Shown one piece after another: positions 34,111 through 42,697 of a DNA stretch of 64,000 nt; the first letter of the stretch is position 1, and each line of letters begins with the position of its first letter. Location of the stretch: contig CAJUKZ010000008.1 of NCBI GenBank assembly GCA_910586995.1, positions 1 to 64,000 on the forward strand, in the 5' to 3' direction. Under the pieces are notes generated by a model. It was given only the letters and a program-made list of their open reading frames with translations. It made no database searches and was not told the origin of the DNA. The DNA comes from an uncultured Muribaculaceae bacterium (GTDB taxonomy: Bacteria; Bacteroidota; Bacteroidia; Bacteroidales; Muribaculaceae). The translations under genes and the position numbers were made by a program.

Positions 34111-36669
34111 ATGAAACTTCCGGTAAGTAACACAAACGCCCCTGTGTGGCGCGACATTACTGTTAAAACTGAACTTCCCGCCGCTCTTAAGCCTCTGGAA
34201 GAACTCTCCAAGAACCTCTGGTGGGTCTGGAACAGTGAAGGAAAGAATCTTTTCCGCGAACTGGACCCCGATCTCTGGCGTGCTTCAGGTGAGAACCCTG
34301 TCATGCTTCTTCAGCAGCTCAGTGCCGATCGTCTTGCAGAAGTCATCGCTGATGCTGATCTGATGAAACGTATCGGCAAAGTATATGCCGACTTCAAGGA
34401 ATACATGTCCAAGCCTATGCGCAAGGATGTGCCTTCTGTGGCTTATTTCTCTATGGAATATGGCCTGTGTAATTGTCTGAAAATATATTCCGGTGGTCTT
34501 GGTGTCCTTGCCGGAGACTATATAAAGGAAGCATCTGATAGCTGCATCGACATGACGGCGGTGGGATTCCTCTATCGTTATGGCTACTTCACTCAGACTC
34601 TTTCTGTCGACGGTCAGCAGATCGCCAACTATGAGCCTCAGAACTTCAACCAATTGCCTATCGAGCAGGTATGCGATAAGAATGGCAATCCTGTAATTCT
34701 TGAAGTTCCTTATCCCGGCCGTATCATATACAGCCACATATGGAAAGTGAATGTAGGCCGTATGAAACTGTATCTGATGGATACGGATTTCGATATGAAC
34801 AGTGAATTCGACCGTTCGATCACACATCAGCTTTATGGCGGTGACTGGGAAAACCGTATCAAGCAGGAATATCTGCTGGGTATTGGTGGTGTTATGATGC
34901 TTAACAAGCTCGGCATCAAGACTCAGCTTTATCATGCAAATGAAGGCCATGCAGCCCTGCTCAACCTGCAGCGTCTGGTTCAGTATGTTCAGGAAGACGG
35001 TCTTGATTTCAATGTGGCTCTTGAGGTAGTGCGTGCATCATCGCTTTATACCGTACATACTCCTGTGCCTGCCGGTCACGACTACTTTGATGAAGGTCTC
35101 TTCGGCAAATATATGGGAGAATATCCTGCCAAGCTCGGTATTTCCTGGAATGATCTCATGAATATGGGTCGTGAGAATCCCAACACCAACGAGCGATTCT
35201 CGATGAGTGTGTTCGCGCTCAATACATGCCAGGAAGCAAACGGCGTAAGCTGGCTGCACGGCGAGGTGTCTAAGAAGATGTTCGCCGGTATATGGAAGGG
35301 CTACAACTGGCAGGAAAGCCATGTAGGCTATGTTACCAACGGTGTGCACATGCCCACATGGGCCGCTTCTGAATGGAAGAATTTCTATACTGAGAAGCTT
35401 GGTGCACAGGTGTTTGACCATCAGAGCGATCCAGAGGCATGGAAAGGCATCTTCAAGGTGAAAGATGAGGAGATCTGGGAAATGCGCATGGCATTGAAGA
35501 ACAAGTTCATCAATTTTGTGCGTCGTGAATTCAAGGCTCGTTGGCTTGCCAATCAGGGCAATCCGTCTGCTGTGATGGAAATTCTTGACAAGATCAATCC
35601 TAATGCGCTTATCATTGGTTTCGCACGCCGTTTTGCTACATACAAGCGAGCACATCTTCTCTTTACCGATCTTGAACGTCTCGACCGAATTGTCAACAAT
35701 GAGAAGTTTCCCGTGCAATTCATATATTCAGGAAAGGCACATCCCGCCGATGGCGCAGGCCAGGGTCTGATCAAGCGTATCAAGGAAATTTCCAACATGC
35801 CGCAGTTCCAGGGCAAGATTATTTTCCTTGAGGACTATAATATGATTGTGGCCAAGCGTCTTGTGACAGGAGTTGATATCTGGTTGAATACACCGACACG
35901 TCCGCTCGAGGCTTCCGGTACATCCGGCGAAAAGGCTGAGATGAATGGCGTGCTCAACTTCTCTGTGCTCGACGGCTGGTGGTATGAAGGCTATCGCTTT
36001 AACGAAAAGGCAGGATGGGCGCTTACCGACAAGCGTACATTCACAGATCAGGCACAGCAGGATAAGCTCGATGCTGCTACAATCTATTCCATGCTTGAGA
36101 ATGAGATCATACCTCTGTATTTCGCCAAGAATTCCAAGGGCTATTCACCCGAGTGGATTCAGTACATAAAGCGTTCTATCGGCGACATCGCGCCTCACTT
36201 CACCATGAAGCGTATGATCGACGACTATATCAGCCGCTTCTATAATAAGGAAGCTGCACGCAGCACACGTCTGTGCGCCGATAACTTCTCCAAGGCCCGC
36301 GAGATCGCAGCTTGGAAAGAACATGTGGCACAGCTGTGGGACGGTGTAAAGGTATTCGATATCAAGCGTCATGGCGATACTTCAAACACAGTGACCGGAT
36401 CTGTATACACAACAGATATAATCGTGGATACAAATGGTCTCGGCAAGGATCTTGGAGTAGAGCAGGTGGTTTACCGTCAGAAAGATGGAGAGGAAGTGCT
36501 TTGGCGTGTCAACGAATTCACTGTCGTGAAAGAAGAAGGCAATGTCCTGACATATCAACTGAAAGACACCATCAAGGATGCAGGCGTATTCCGCTACGGC
36601 TACCGTATGTTCCCCAAGAATGCTGATCTTCCTCATCGTCAGGATTTCGCATATACCCGCTGGATCTAA
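34111..36669 (+). CDS. glgP: alpha-glucan phosphorylase (GT35)
   Basis: Releases glucose 1-phosphate from glycogen. The 852-residue protein is the longer bacterial/archaeal type with a DUF3417-like N-terminal part (L-W-W-V-W-N-S-E-G-K-N-L-F), then V-A-Y-F-S-M-E-Y-G-L and Y-S-G-G-L-G-V-L-A-G-D. The pyridoxal-phosphate lysine is K608 in E-A-S-G-T-S-G-E-K-A-E-M-N-G. The segment A-R-R-F-A-T-Y-K-R-A-H-L-L and the phosphate-site region are also present. Eukaryote-like phosphoregulation sites were not seen. It follows glycogen synthase by 42 bases. Confidence 0.95.
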   Translation: MKLPVSNTNAPVWRDITVKTELPAALKPLEELSKNLWWVWNSEGKNLFRELDPDLWRASGENPVMLLQQLSADRLAEVIADADLMKRIGKVYADFKEYMSKPMRKDVPSVAYFSMEYGLCNCLKIYSGGLGVLAGDYIKEASDSCIDMTAVGFLYRYGYFTQTLSVDGQQIANYEPQNFNQLPIEQVCDKNGNPVILEVPYPGRIIYSHIWKVNVGRMKLYLMDTDFDMNSEFDRSITHQLYGGDWENRIKQEYLLGIGGVMMLNKLGIKTQLYHANEGHAALLNLQRLVQYVQEDGLDFNVALEVVRASSLYTVHTPVPAGHDYFDEGLFGKYMGEYPAKLGISWNDLMNMGRENPNTNERFSMSVFALNTCQEANGVSWLHGEVSKKMFAGIWKGYNWQESHVGYVTNGVHMPTWAASEWKNFYTEKLGAQVFDHQSDPEAWKGIFKVKDEEIWEMRMALKNKFINFVRREFKARWLANQGNPSAVMEILDKINPNALIIGFARRFATYKRAHLLFTDLERLDRIVNNEKFPVQFIYSGKAHPADGAGQGLIKRIKEISNMPQFQGKIIFLEDYNMIVAKRLVTGVDIWLNTPTRPLEASGTSGEKAEMNGVLNFSVLDGWWYEGYRFNEKAGWALTDKRTFTDQAQQDKLDAATIYSMLENEIIPLYFAKNSKGYSPEWIQYIKRSIGDIAPHFTMKRMIDDYISRFYNKEAARSTRLCADNFSKAREIAAWKEHVAQLWDGVKVFDIKRHGDTSNTVTGSVYTTDIIVDTNGLGKDLGVEQVVYRQKDGEEVLWRVNEFTVVKEEGNVLTYQLKDTIKDAGVFRYGYRMFPKNADLPHRQDFAYTRWI

Positions 36670-36702
36670 CGTCAGAGGTAATATATATTAGCTGAAAACT
36701 GA

Positions 36703-36766
36703 GAATCCGGTTGCTACACTCGCTTTCATCCGCAGATGGAAGAAGTGGCGGCCGGATTCCCTTTTG
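36703..36766 (+). terminator. hairpin terminator after glgP
   Basis: An eight-base perfect outer stem GAATCCGG (36703-36710) and CCGGATTC (36752-36759) continues with imperfect pairs. A nested CATC/GATG stem lies inside. The 3' side is followed by CCTTTTGC. Confidence 0.6.
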
Positions 36767-36832
36767 CTATTGTATAGCGTGTAGTTTTTGGCTGATGTTA
36801 TGTAAATTTCACAAAAAACATGACTGCATAAA

Positions 36833-36863
36833 TTGTAATATAGCGGGGAAAGCGCTAAATTTG
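36833..36863 (+). promoter_or_regulatory. promoter of tig
   Basis: TTG at 36833-36835, a 20-base spacer and TAAATTTG at 36856-36863; the trigger factor start follows 47 bases later. This is one of the best-matching promoters in the window. Confidence 0.65.
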
Positions 36864-36910
36864 CACCTTGCAAACAGTAAATATTGCATTAAAGTAACTA
36901 TATAACCATT

Positions 36911-38275
36911 ATGAACATCAACCTCGAGAAGATCGACGAAACTTCAGCAAAGATTGTGGTTAGCGTAGAAGAATCAGACTATGCTGCCCTCGTGACCGAA
37001 GAACTCAAGAAGATAGGTCGCACACATACAATCCCCGGTTTCCGCAAGGGACATGTGCCTACCGAACAGCTCCGCCGCCGTTTTGGCCGCGAGGTTAAGA
37101 GCGACGTTCTCAACCGCGAAGTCATCGACAAGGTATTCGAATATATCCGTGAAAACAACCTGAAGGTTCTCGGTGAGCCTCTGCCCGTGGAGCGCAAGGA
37201 GATCAACCTTGAGCAGAAAGACTATACATTTGAGTATGAGATCGGTCTTGCTCCGGCTATCAATCTGACTCTTGACAAGAATGTGAAACTTCCGTACTAT
37301 GAGATCGAAGTATCCGACGAAATGGTTGCCCAGCAGGATGAAGGTCTGCGCAAGCGTTTCGGAAAGCGTGAGACATCCGAGACTGTAGATGAGACTGCTA
37401 TCGTCAAGGGTGTGATCATGGAACTCAACGAAGATGGTTCGATCAAAGAGAGCGAGGACGCCATTCAGGTCACAAACGGAATGATCGGAGTGTTCCAGAT
37501 CGCCGATGCTGATCAGAAAGCTCTCTTTGTTGGTAAGAATATCAACGATAAGGTGCGTTTCAACGCAGCGAAGCTGTGCTCAGGAAACCTTCCTGAACTT
37601 GCCTCGATGCTCAATATCGACCGTGACCGCGCCGCCGGTGTAACTTCAGATTTCGAGATCGCTATCTCTGAAATCCTCGTAGTGAAACTTGCTGAGTATG
37701 GCCAGGAGCTCTACGACGAAGTTTTCGGACGTGACAAAGTTCACAATGAAGAAGAATACAAGGCTGCTGTAAAAGAAATGATAGCTGCGGATCTGTCGCA
37801 GTACAGTGACTATCGCTTCCGTGATGATGCCGAGAAGACATTGCTGGCTGAATACGGTCAGTTCGAGCTTCCTAAGGAATTCCTGAAGAAGTGGCTTCTC
37901 GCACGCAATCCTGAAGCGACAGCAGAGCAGATCGACGCAGATTTCGACAATATCCTTTCTTCGCTCCGCTGGCAGCTTATCAAGGAGCACATCGCCCAGC
38001 AGACCGACATGAAGATCGAGGAAGAAGATCTCAAGGCATTCGCACGTGCATTGGCTGCCCGTCAGCTTGCACAGTACGGCATCACCAACATGGATGATGA
38101 GACCATCAACGGTATGGCAGACAGAATACTCAACGACAAGCAGTATCATTCGCGTATAGTTGAACAGGTCGGCGACGTCAAGCTGTTCACAACAATAAAG
38201 AATGCTGTGACTCTCGAAAACAAGACTGTTACATTCGAGCAGTTTCAGGAAATGATGAAGCCCGCTGCGGAATAA
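36911..38275 (+). CDS. tig: trigger factor (ribosome-associated chaperone)
   Basis: Binds nascent chains at the ribosome exit tunnel and has peptidyl-prolyl isomerase activity in most members. The 454-residue protein has the N-terminal ribosome-binding domain with the signature I-P-G-F-R-K-G-H-V-P (residues about 41-50). A long helical C-terminal chaperone part then extends to L-E-N-K-T-V-T-F-E-Q-F. The middle region (about 150-240) is where the FKBP domain should sit; it lacks the usual aromatic FKBP motifs and looks divergent, as in other Bacteroidetes. It stands alone with its own promoter and terminator. Confidence 0.95.
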   Translation: MNINLEKIDETSAKIVVSVEESDYAALVTEELKKIGRTHTIPGFRKGHVPTEQLRRRFGREVKSDVLNREVIDKVFEYIRENNLKVLGEPLPVERKEINLEQKDYTFEYEIGLAPAINLTLDKNVKLPYYEIEVSDEMVAQQDEGLRKRFGKRETSETVDETAIVKGVIMELNEDGSIKESEDAIQVTNGMIGVFQIADADQKALFVGKNINDKVRFNAAKLCSGNLPELASMLNIDRDRAAGVTSDFEIAISEILVVKLAEYGQELYDEVFGRDKVHNEEEYKAAVKEMIAADLSQYSDYRFRDDAEKTLLAEYGQFELPKEFLKKWLLARNPEATAEQIDADFDNILSSLRWQLIKEHIAQQTDMKIEEEDLKAFARALAARQLAQYGITNMDDETINGMADRILNDKQYHSRIVEQVGDVKLFTTIKNAVTLENKTVTFEQFQEMMKPAAE

Positions 38276-38300
38276 ATTCCGTCGGATATAAGTGATATAG

Positions 38301-38346
38301 ACATGCCATGCAGCCCCTGATTGGGCGTTGCATGGCATGTTTTATT
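38301..38346 (+). terminator. intrinsic terminator after tig
   Basis: A perfect 12-bp stem (38301-38312 with 38329-38340, ACATGCCATGCA/TGCATGGCATGT) is followed by TTTATT. The loop contains GCCC and GGGC that can pair further. Confidence 0.85.
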
Positions 38347-38378
38347 GTGTAATGTATCAGAAATAGCTTAAAAATTTA

Positions 38379-38386
38379 TAACTTTG
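38379..38386 (+). promoter_or_regulatory. -7 box upstream of the YczE-like gene
   Basis: TAACTTTG lies 22 bases before the start codon. The -33 element is not obvious. Confidence 0.45.
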
Positions 38387-38408
38387 TGCTATAAGAGTAT
38401 TATAAACT

Positions 38409-39092
38409 ATGTATAGCCTTTTTAAACGTTATTCAGTATTTGTATTAGGTCTTTATTTTCTATCTCTCGGTATTGTTCTTATAGTGTGCAGCTCATTGGG
38501 TACGACACCAATTTCGAGCGTCAATTATGTGGTCAGTCTAAATACACCGCTTTCGCTTGGCACATGCACGTTTCTTATCAATATGCTCCTTATTTTAGGA
38601 CAGTTTTGGCTTATTAGGGGTAATAATACGCGGCGCGATACAGTCGAGATCTTACTACAGATACCGTTTTCGTTTATCTTTGCAGCGTTTATAGATATCA
38701 ATATGATGCTCGCCTCTGTTTTGCGTCCTACGAGCTATCTGTTGGCGATTGCATTACTTCTTGTGGGCTGTGTCGTTCAGTCTGTCGGCGTGGTGCTTGA
38801 AATCAAGCCGCGTGTGGCCATGATGAGTGCCGAAGCTTTTGTGAAATATGCGTCGTCGCGCTATCATAAGGAATTCGGTAAGTTCAAGATCGGATTCGAT
38901 ATCACGCTTGTCAGCCTTGCTGTGATCATATCATTGGCAGTGACAGGACGTGTGGAGGGAGTACGCGAAGGCTCAGTCATCGCAGCTTCTATAACAGGAA
39001 TAATAGTTACCTTCCTGAATACACGTATTCTTACTCGCCGCAACATGCACCGTCTTGCCAGGCGTATGGGCTTGAAACGGATGGCGCAATAG
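38409..39092 (+). CDS. YczE/DUF6198-like integral membrane protein
   Basis: A 227-residue membrane protein with about five hydrophobic segments. The opening R-Y-S-V-F-V-L-G-L-Y-F-L-S-L-G-I, the C-S-S-L-G-T-T-P-I-S-S-V-N-Y motif and the later K-P-R-V-A-M-M-S-A-E-A-F-V-K-Y block are typical of the YczE/YitT-related family. The function of the family is not known; membrane anchoring or transport has been proposed. It is a single gene between tig and thrS with its own -7 box and no terminator clearly assignable to it. The C-terminus is basic and probably cytoplasmic. Confidence 0.8.
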   Translation: MYSLFKRYSVFVLGLYFLSLGIVLIVCSSLGTTPISSVNYVVSLNTPLSLGTCTFLINMLLILGQFWLIRGNNTRRDTVEILLQIPFSFIFAAFIDINMMLASVLRPTSYLLAIALLLVGCVVQSVGVVLEIKPRVAMMSAEAFVKYASSRYHKEFGKFKIGFDITLVSLAVIISLAVTGRVEGVREGSVIAASITGIIVTFLNTRILTRRNMHRLARRMGLKRMAQ

Positions 39093-39151
39093 ACTAAGCG
39101 TTTTTGTCAGGAACATGTTTGATCGGAGAGGCTGTAAAAAGCTCTAAAATG

Positions 39152-39183
39152 TTTGATTTTCAGAGAAAAAAAGCGTATCTTCG
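39152..39183 (+). promoter_or_regulatory. promoter of the thrS-infC-rpmI-rplT operon
   Basis: TTTG at 39152-39155, a 20-base spacer, and TATCTTCG at 39176-39183 (one base off TAnnTTTG). The thrS start lies 66 bases downstream. Confidence 0.5.
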
Positions 39184-39249
39184 CATCCGCATTTTGTTTG
39201 ATTGTCGCGCTTGTATGCGGCAATTTAGAGATAAACAATTGAAATAAAG

Positions 39250-41187
39250 ATGATTAATATTACATTTCCTGACGGTAGCGTCAAGCAGTTTGAACAAGGA
39301 GTTACTCCTTTGGATATAGCGCGAGGCATCAGCCCGCGTCTGGCGCAGGATGTGCTTGCCGCATCTGTCAATGACCAAGAGTGGGATCTTGCACGACCCA
39401 TAGACACAGATGCCGAATTGAGGCTTTTCAAGTGGGATGATCCCGAAGGTAAACATGCATTCTGGCATAGTAGCGCCCATCTTCTCGCCGAGGCGCTTCA
39501 GGAACTTTATCCTGGTGTCAAGTTCGGTATCGGTCCGGCAATCGAGAACGGTTTTTATTATGACATCGATCCGGGTGAACATACCATAACTGCGGCTGAT
39601 TTCCCGAAAATCGAGGCCAAAATGCTTGAACTCGCCCGCAGGGATGAGAAAATAGTACGCGCTGATATAGCTAAAGCCGACGCTCTTGCTATGTTCGGCG
39701 ACCGCAATGAAGAATACAAGTGCGAACTTATCTCAGAACTTGAAGACGGACACATCACCACATATACACAGGGCAATTTCACAGATCTTTGCCGTGGTCC
39801 GCACCTTCCTTCTACCGGAGTTATTAAAGCCGTGAAAGTCATGTCGCTTGCCGGAGCTTACTGGCGTGGCGATGAAAAGCGCAATCAGCTCGTACGTGTC
39901 TATGGCGTTACTTTCCCCAAGAAAAAGATGCTCGACGAATATCTGGCACTCCTTGAGGAAGCTAAAAAGCGTGACCACCGCAAACTTGGCAAGGAAATGG
40001 AACTTTTCGCTTTCAGCCAGAATGTAGGTGCTGGACTCCCGTTGTGGTTGCCTAAAGGCGCTGCATTGCGCGATAGACTGGAACAATTCCTCCGCAAGAT
40101 ACAGAAGCAGTATGGCTATCAGCAGGTGATCACACCCCATATAGGAAACAAAAATCTGTATGTGACATCCGGCCACTATGCAAAATATGGCAAGGATTCT
40201 TTCCAGCCGATACATACTCCCGAAGAAGGTGAGGAATACCTTCTGAAGCCGATGAACTGTCCTCACCACTGCGAGATCTTCAAGGCATTCCCCCGTTCGT
40301 ATAGGGAACTGCCTCTGCGCCTGGCTGAATTCGGTACAGTTTACCGCTATGAGCAGAGTGGCGAACTTCACGGACTTACCCGAGTGCGTGGATTCACGCA
40401 GGATGATGCCCATATATTCTGTGCGCCTGACCAGATAAAGGAAGAATTCCTCAAGGTGATGGATATTATATTCTTTATCTTCAAGGCTCTTAAATTTGAA
40501 AACTTCGAGGCCCAGATATCACTGCGGGATCCTAAGAACAAGGAAAAATATATCGGTTCTGACGAAAATTGGCATCTCGCCGAAAACGCTATAATAGAGG
40601 CATGCGAGGAGAAGGGCCTGAAAGCACGTAAGGAACTCGGAGAGGCCGCCTTCTACGGTCCGAAACTCGACTTTATGGTTAAAGACGCCATTGGTCGTCG
40701 TTGGCAGTTGGGTACTATACAGGTCGACTACAATCTTCCTGAGCGTTTCCAGCTTGAATACACCGGAGCAGACAATCAGAAACATCGTCCGGTGATGATC
40801 CACCGTGCTCCTTTCGGGTCTATGGAGCGCTTTGTAGCAGTTCTGCTTGAGCACACTGCAGGCCGATTCCCATTGTGGCTTGCTCCTGATCAGGTAGTCG
40901 TATGTCCCATCTCTGAGAAATTCAACGACTACGCCTATGAGGTGAGCAGACAGTTGAATGCAGCCGATGTACGCGCTATTGTAGACGACAGAAATGAGAA
41001 GATCGGCAAGAAAATCCGCGATAATGAGCTTAAAAGAATCCCATATCTGCTGGTTGTGGGAGAAAAAGAAGCACAAAATGGCGAAGTTTCTGTCAGAAAA
41101 CAGGGCGAAGGTGATAAAGGTACGATGAAAATTGCTAACTTTGCAGAGAATTTGACTCGTGAAGTCAACGAAATGATTAATCAATAA
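39250..41187 (+). CDS. thrS: threonyl-tRNA synthetase
   Basis: Charges tRNA-Thr. The 645-residue protein has the full bacterial layout. A TGS domain comes first (1-60, F-P-D-G-S-V-K-Q-F). The editing domain has H-S-S-A-H-L-L-A-E-A-L and F-T-D-L-C-R-G-P-H. The class II catalytic core has M-N-C-P-H-H-C-E-I-F (zinc Cys), R-Y-E-Q-S-G-E-L-H-G-L-x-R-V-R and H-R-A-P-F-G-S-M-E-R-F. The anticodon-binding domain forms the C-terminus. It heads the classic thrS-infC-rpmI-rplT group. Confidence 0.98.
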   Translation: MINITFPDGSVKQFEQGVTPLDIARGISPRLAQDVLAASVNDQEWDLARPIDTDAELRLFKWDDPEGKHAFWHSSAHLLAEALQELYPGVKFGIGPAIENGFYYDIDPGEHTITAADFPKIEAKMLELARRDEKIVRADIAKADALAMFGDRNEEYKCELISELEDGHITTYTQGNFTDLCRGPHLPSTGVIKAVKVMSLAGAYWRGDEKRNQLVRVYGVTFPKKKMLDEYLALLEEAKKRDHRKLGKEMELFAFSQNVGAGLPLWLPKGAALRDRLEQFLRKIQKQYGYQQVITPHIGNKNLYVTSGHYAKYGKDSFQPIHTPEEGEEYLLKPMNCPHHCEIFKAFPRSYRELPLRLAEFGTVYRYEQSGELHGLTRVRGFTQDDAHIFCAPDQIKEEFLKVMDIIFFIFKALKFENFEAQISLRDPKNKEKYIGSDENWHLAENAIIEACEEKGLKARKELGEAAFYGPKLDFMVKDAIGRRWQLGTIQVDYNLPERFQLEYTGADNQKHRPVMIHRAPFGSMERFVAVLLEHTAGRFPLWLAPDQVVVCPISEKFNDYAYEVSRQLNAADVRAIVDDRNEKIGKKIRDNELKRIPYLLVVGEKEAQNGEVSVRKQGEGDKGTMKIANFAENLTREVNEMINQ

Positions 41188-41196
41188 TCCCACTGA

Positions 41197-41847
41197 ATGG
41201 AGAAAACCCCATCACATCAGGGTCCGCGCCCCCAAGGTGCACGTCCGCAGGGTCCTCGCCCACAGGGGCAAGGCCCTCGCCCACAAGGTCCCCGTCCGCC
41301 GATGCAAAGAGGCAGAGGCAATGATAGAAACGCGCAGAAGCAGGAAGCCCATGCCATCAACGAGCGTATACGCGCCAGAGAGGTGCGTCTCGTAGGCGAT
41401 AATGTCGAGCCGGGAATATACAGCATATCCCAGGCTTTGAAAATTGCCGAGGAGCAGGAGCTTGATCTTGTGGAGATCTCTCCCAATGCCGAACCTCCTG
41501 TATGCAAGGTGCTCGACTATCAGAAATTTCTGTATCAGCAGAAAAAACGTCTGAAGGAACAGAAAGCAAAGTCGACAAAGGTTGTGGTCAAGGAGATCCG
41601 TTTCGGACCTCAGACCGATGACCACGACTATAACTTCAAGCTCAAGCACGCAATGGAGTTCCTGAAGGAAGGCTCGAAAGTAAAAGCCTATGTATTCTTC
41701 AAAGGTCGCTCGATTCTGTTCAAGGAGCAGGGCGAAGTGTTACTCCTTCGTTTTGCCAATGATCTTGAAGATTACGGTAAGGTAGAGCAAATGCCGCTTC
41801 TTGAAGGCAAGCGTATGATCATCATGCTGTCGCCGAAGAAGAAATAA
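41197..41847 (+). CDS. infC: translation initiation factor IF-3 with Pro/Arg/Gln extension
   Basis: Checks start codon and initiator tRNA on the 30S subunit. The 216-residue protein is about 35 residues longer than E. coli IF-3. The first 40 residues are a low-complexity run of G-P-R-P-Q repeats (residues about 9-35, at least four near-copies, then R-G-R-G). The N-terminal domain then starts at A-I-N-E-R-I-R-A-R-E-V-R-L-V-G, and the C-terminal domain at V-K-E-I-R-F-G-P-Q-T-D-D-H-D-Y. It starts with ATG at 41197, nine bases after the thrS stop, not with the rare AUU used by E. coli infC. Function of the extension is unknown. Confidence 0.95.
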   Translation: MEKTPSHQGPRPQGARPQGPRPQGQGPRPQGPRPPMQRGRGNDRNAQKQEAHAINERIRAREVRLVGDNVEPGIYSISQALKIAEEQELDLVEISPNAEPPVCKVLDYQKFLYQQKKRLKEQKAKSTKVVVKEIRFGPQTDDHDYNFKLKHAMEFLKEGSKVKAYVFFKGRSILFKEQGEVLLLRFANDLEDYGKVEQMPLLEGKRMIIMLSPKKK

Positions 41848-41916
41848 GATATATTCGTGTAGAATAAGACAATACGATATATAAAATCGAATTAAATCAA
41901 CTAACTAAACACCAAA

Positions 41917-42114
41917 ATGCCTAAGATTAAGACTAACTCCGGTGCCAAAAAGAGGTTCGCCCTTACCGGATCAGGAAAGATCAAGAGAAAACATGCTTTC
42001 AAAAGCCACATTCTCACCAAAAAGACTAAGAAGCAGAAACGTAATCTGACACACTCCGGTCTCATCGCCGCAGTTGACCAGAACAACGTAAAGGCTCTGC
42101 TCGGCATGAAGTAA
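41917..42114 (+). CDS. rpmI: 50S ribosomal protein L35
   Basis: Small basic large-subunit protein, 65 residues, with the family signature M-P-K-I-K-T-N-S-G-A-K-K-R-F and T-G-S-G-K-I-K-R-K-H-A. The C-terminal L-T-H-S-G-L-I-A-A-V-D and L-L-G-M-K ending is also normal. It follows infC by 69 bases and precedes rplT by an unusually long 110 bases. Confidence 0.98.
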   Translation: MPKIKTNSGAKKRFALTGSGKIKRKHAFKSHILTKKTKKQKRNLTHSGLIAAVDQNNVKALLGMK

Positions 42115-42224
42115 TCCCCGAAAAGATTAATTCGTGATTTTATAAAAATTCTTTTTATTAACCGAGTGATTAGCAGTAAGAGTCTACTAAGGTAGCCGCT
42201 AACATTCAAACACATTTTAAGAAA

Positions 42225-42575
42225 ATGCCAAGATCAGTCAATCACGTAGCCTCAAGAGCACGTCGCAAGAAAATCCTTAAACTCACACGTGGTTATTTCG
42301 GATGCCGCCGCAATGTGTGGACCGTTGCCAAGAATACTTGGGAAAAAGGTCTTACCTATGCTTACCGCGACCGCAAGAACAAAAAGCGTAACTTCCGCGC
42401 TCTTTGGATTCAGCGTATCAACGCAGCAGCCCGTACCGAGGATCTCAGCTATTCCAAGCTGATGGGTCTTATCCACAAGAGCGGTATTGAAATCAACCGC
42501 AAGGTGCTTGCCGATCTCGCTCTGAACAATCCCGCGGCTTTCCGTGCGATTGTAGAAAAGGTGAAGAACGCATAA
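42225..42575 (+). CDS. rplT: 50S ribosomal protein L20
   Basis: Primary 23S rRNA-binding protein, 116 residues, starting M-P-R-S-V-N-H-V-A-S-R-A-R-R-K-K-I-L-K and containing the conserved L-W-I-Q-R-I-N-A-A-A and Y-S-K-L-M-G-L-I-H-K stretches. In several bacteria L20 represses its own operon by binding a leader structure. The 110-base gap before it can fold weakly (TTAGC/GCTAA around a CTAC/GTAG hairpin). Last gene of the thrS operon. Confidence 0.98.
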   Translation: MPRSVNHVASRARRKKILKLTRGYFGCRRNVWTVAKNTWEKGLTYAYRDRKNKKRNFRALWIQRINAAARTEDLSYSKLMGLIHKSGIEINRKVLADLALNNPAAFRAIVEKVKNA

Positions 42576-42599
42576 GTCTCCGTACTTTAACACTACGAA

Positions 42600-42638
42600 G
42601 TCGGCCGCATGCTCCAGGGCATTGCGGCCGACTCTTTG
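42600..42638 (+). terminator. intrinsic terminator after rplT
   Basis: A 10-bp GC-rich perfect stem GTCGGCCGCA (42600-42609) with TGCGGCCGAC (42623-42632) is followed by TCTTTGC. It closes the thrS-rplT transcript. Confidence 0.8.
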
Positions 42639-42697
42639 CATTTGACCAATTCTCTCATCGTATTTTTTCGTAGCAGACTGTATCAAAACTCTGGGTC

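Noticed and set aside
41217..41507. 96-residue minus-strand Gly/Arg/Cys-rich ORF opposite infC
   Set aside because: It is the mirror of the low-complexity G-P-R-P-Q codons of IF-3.
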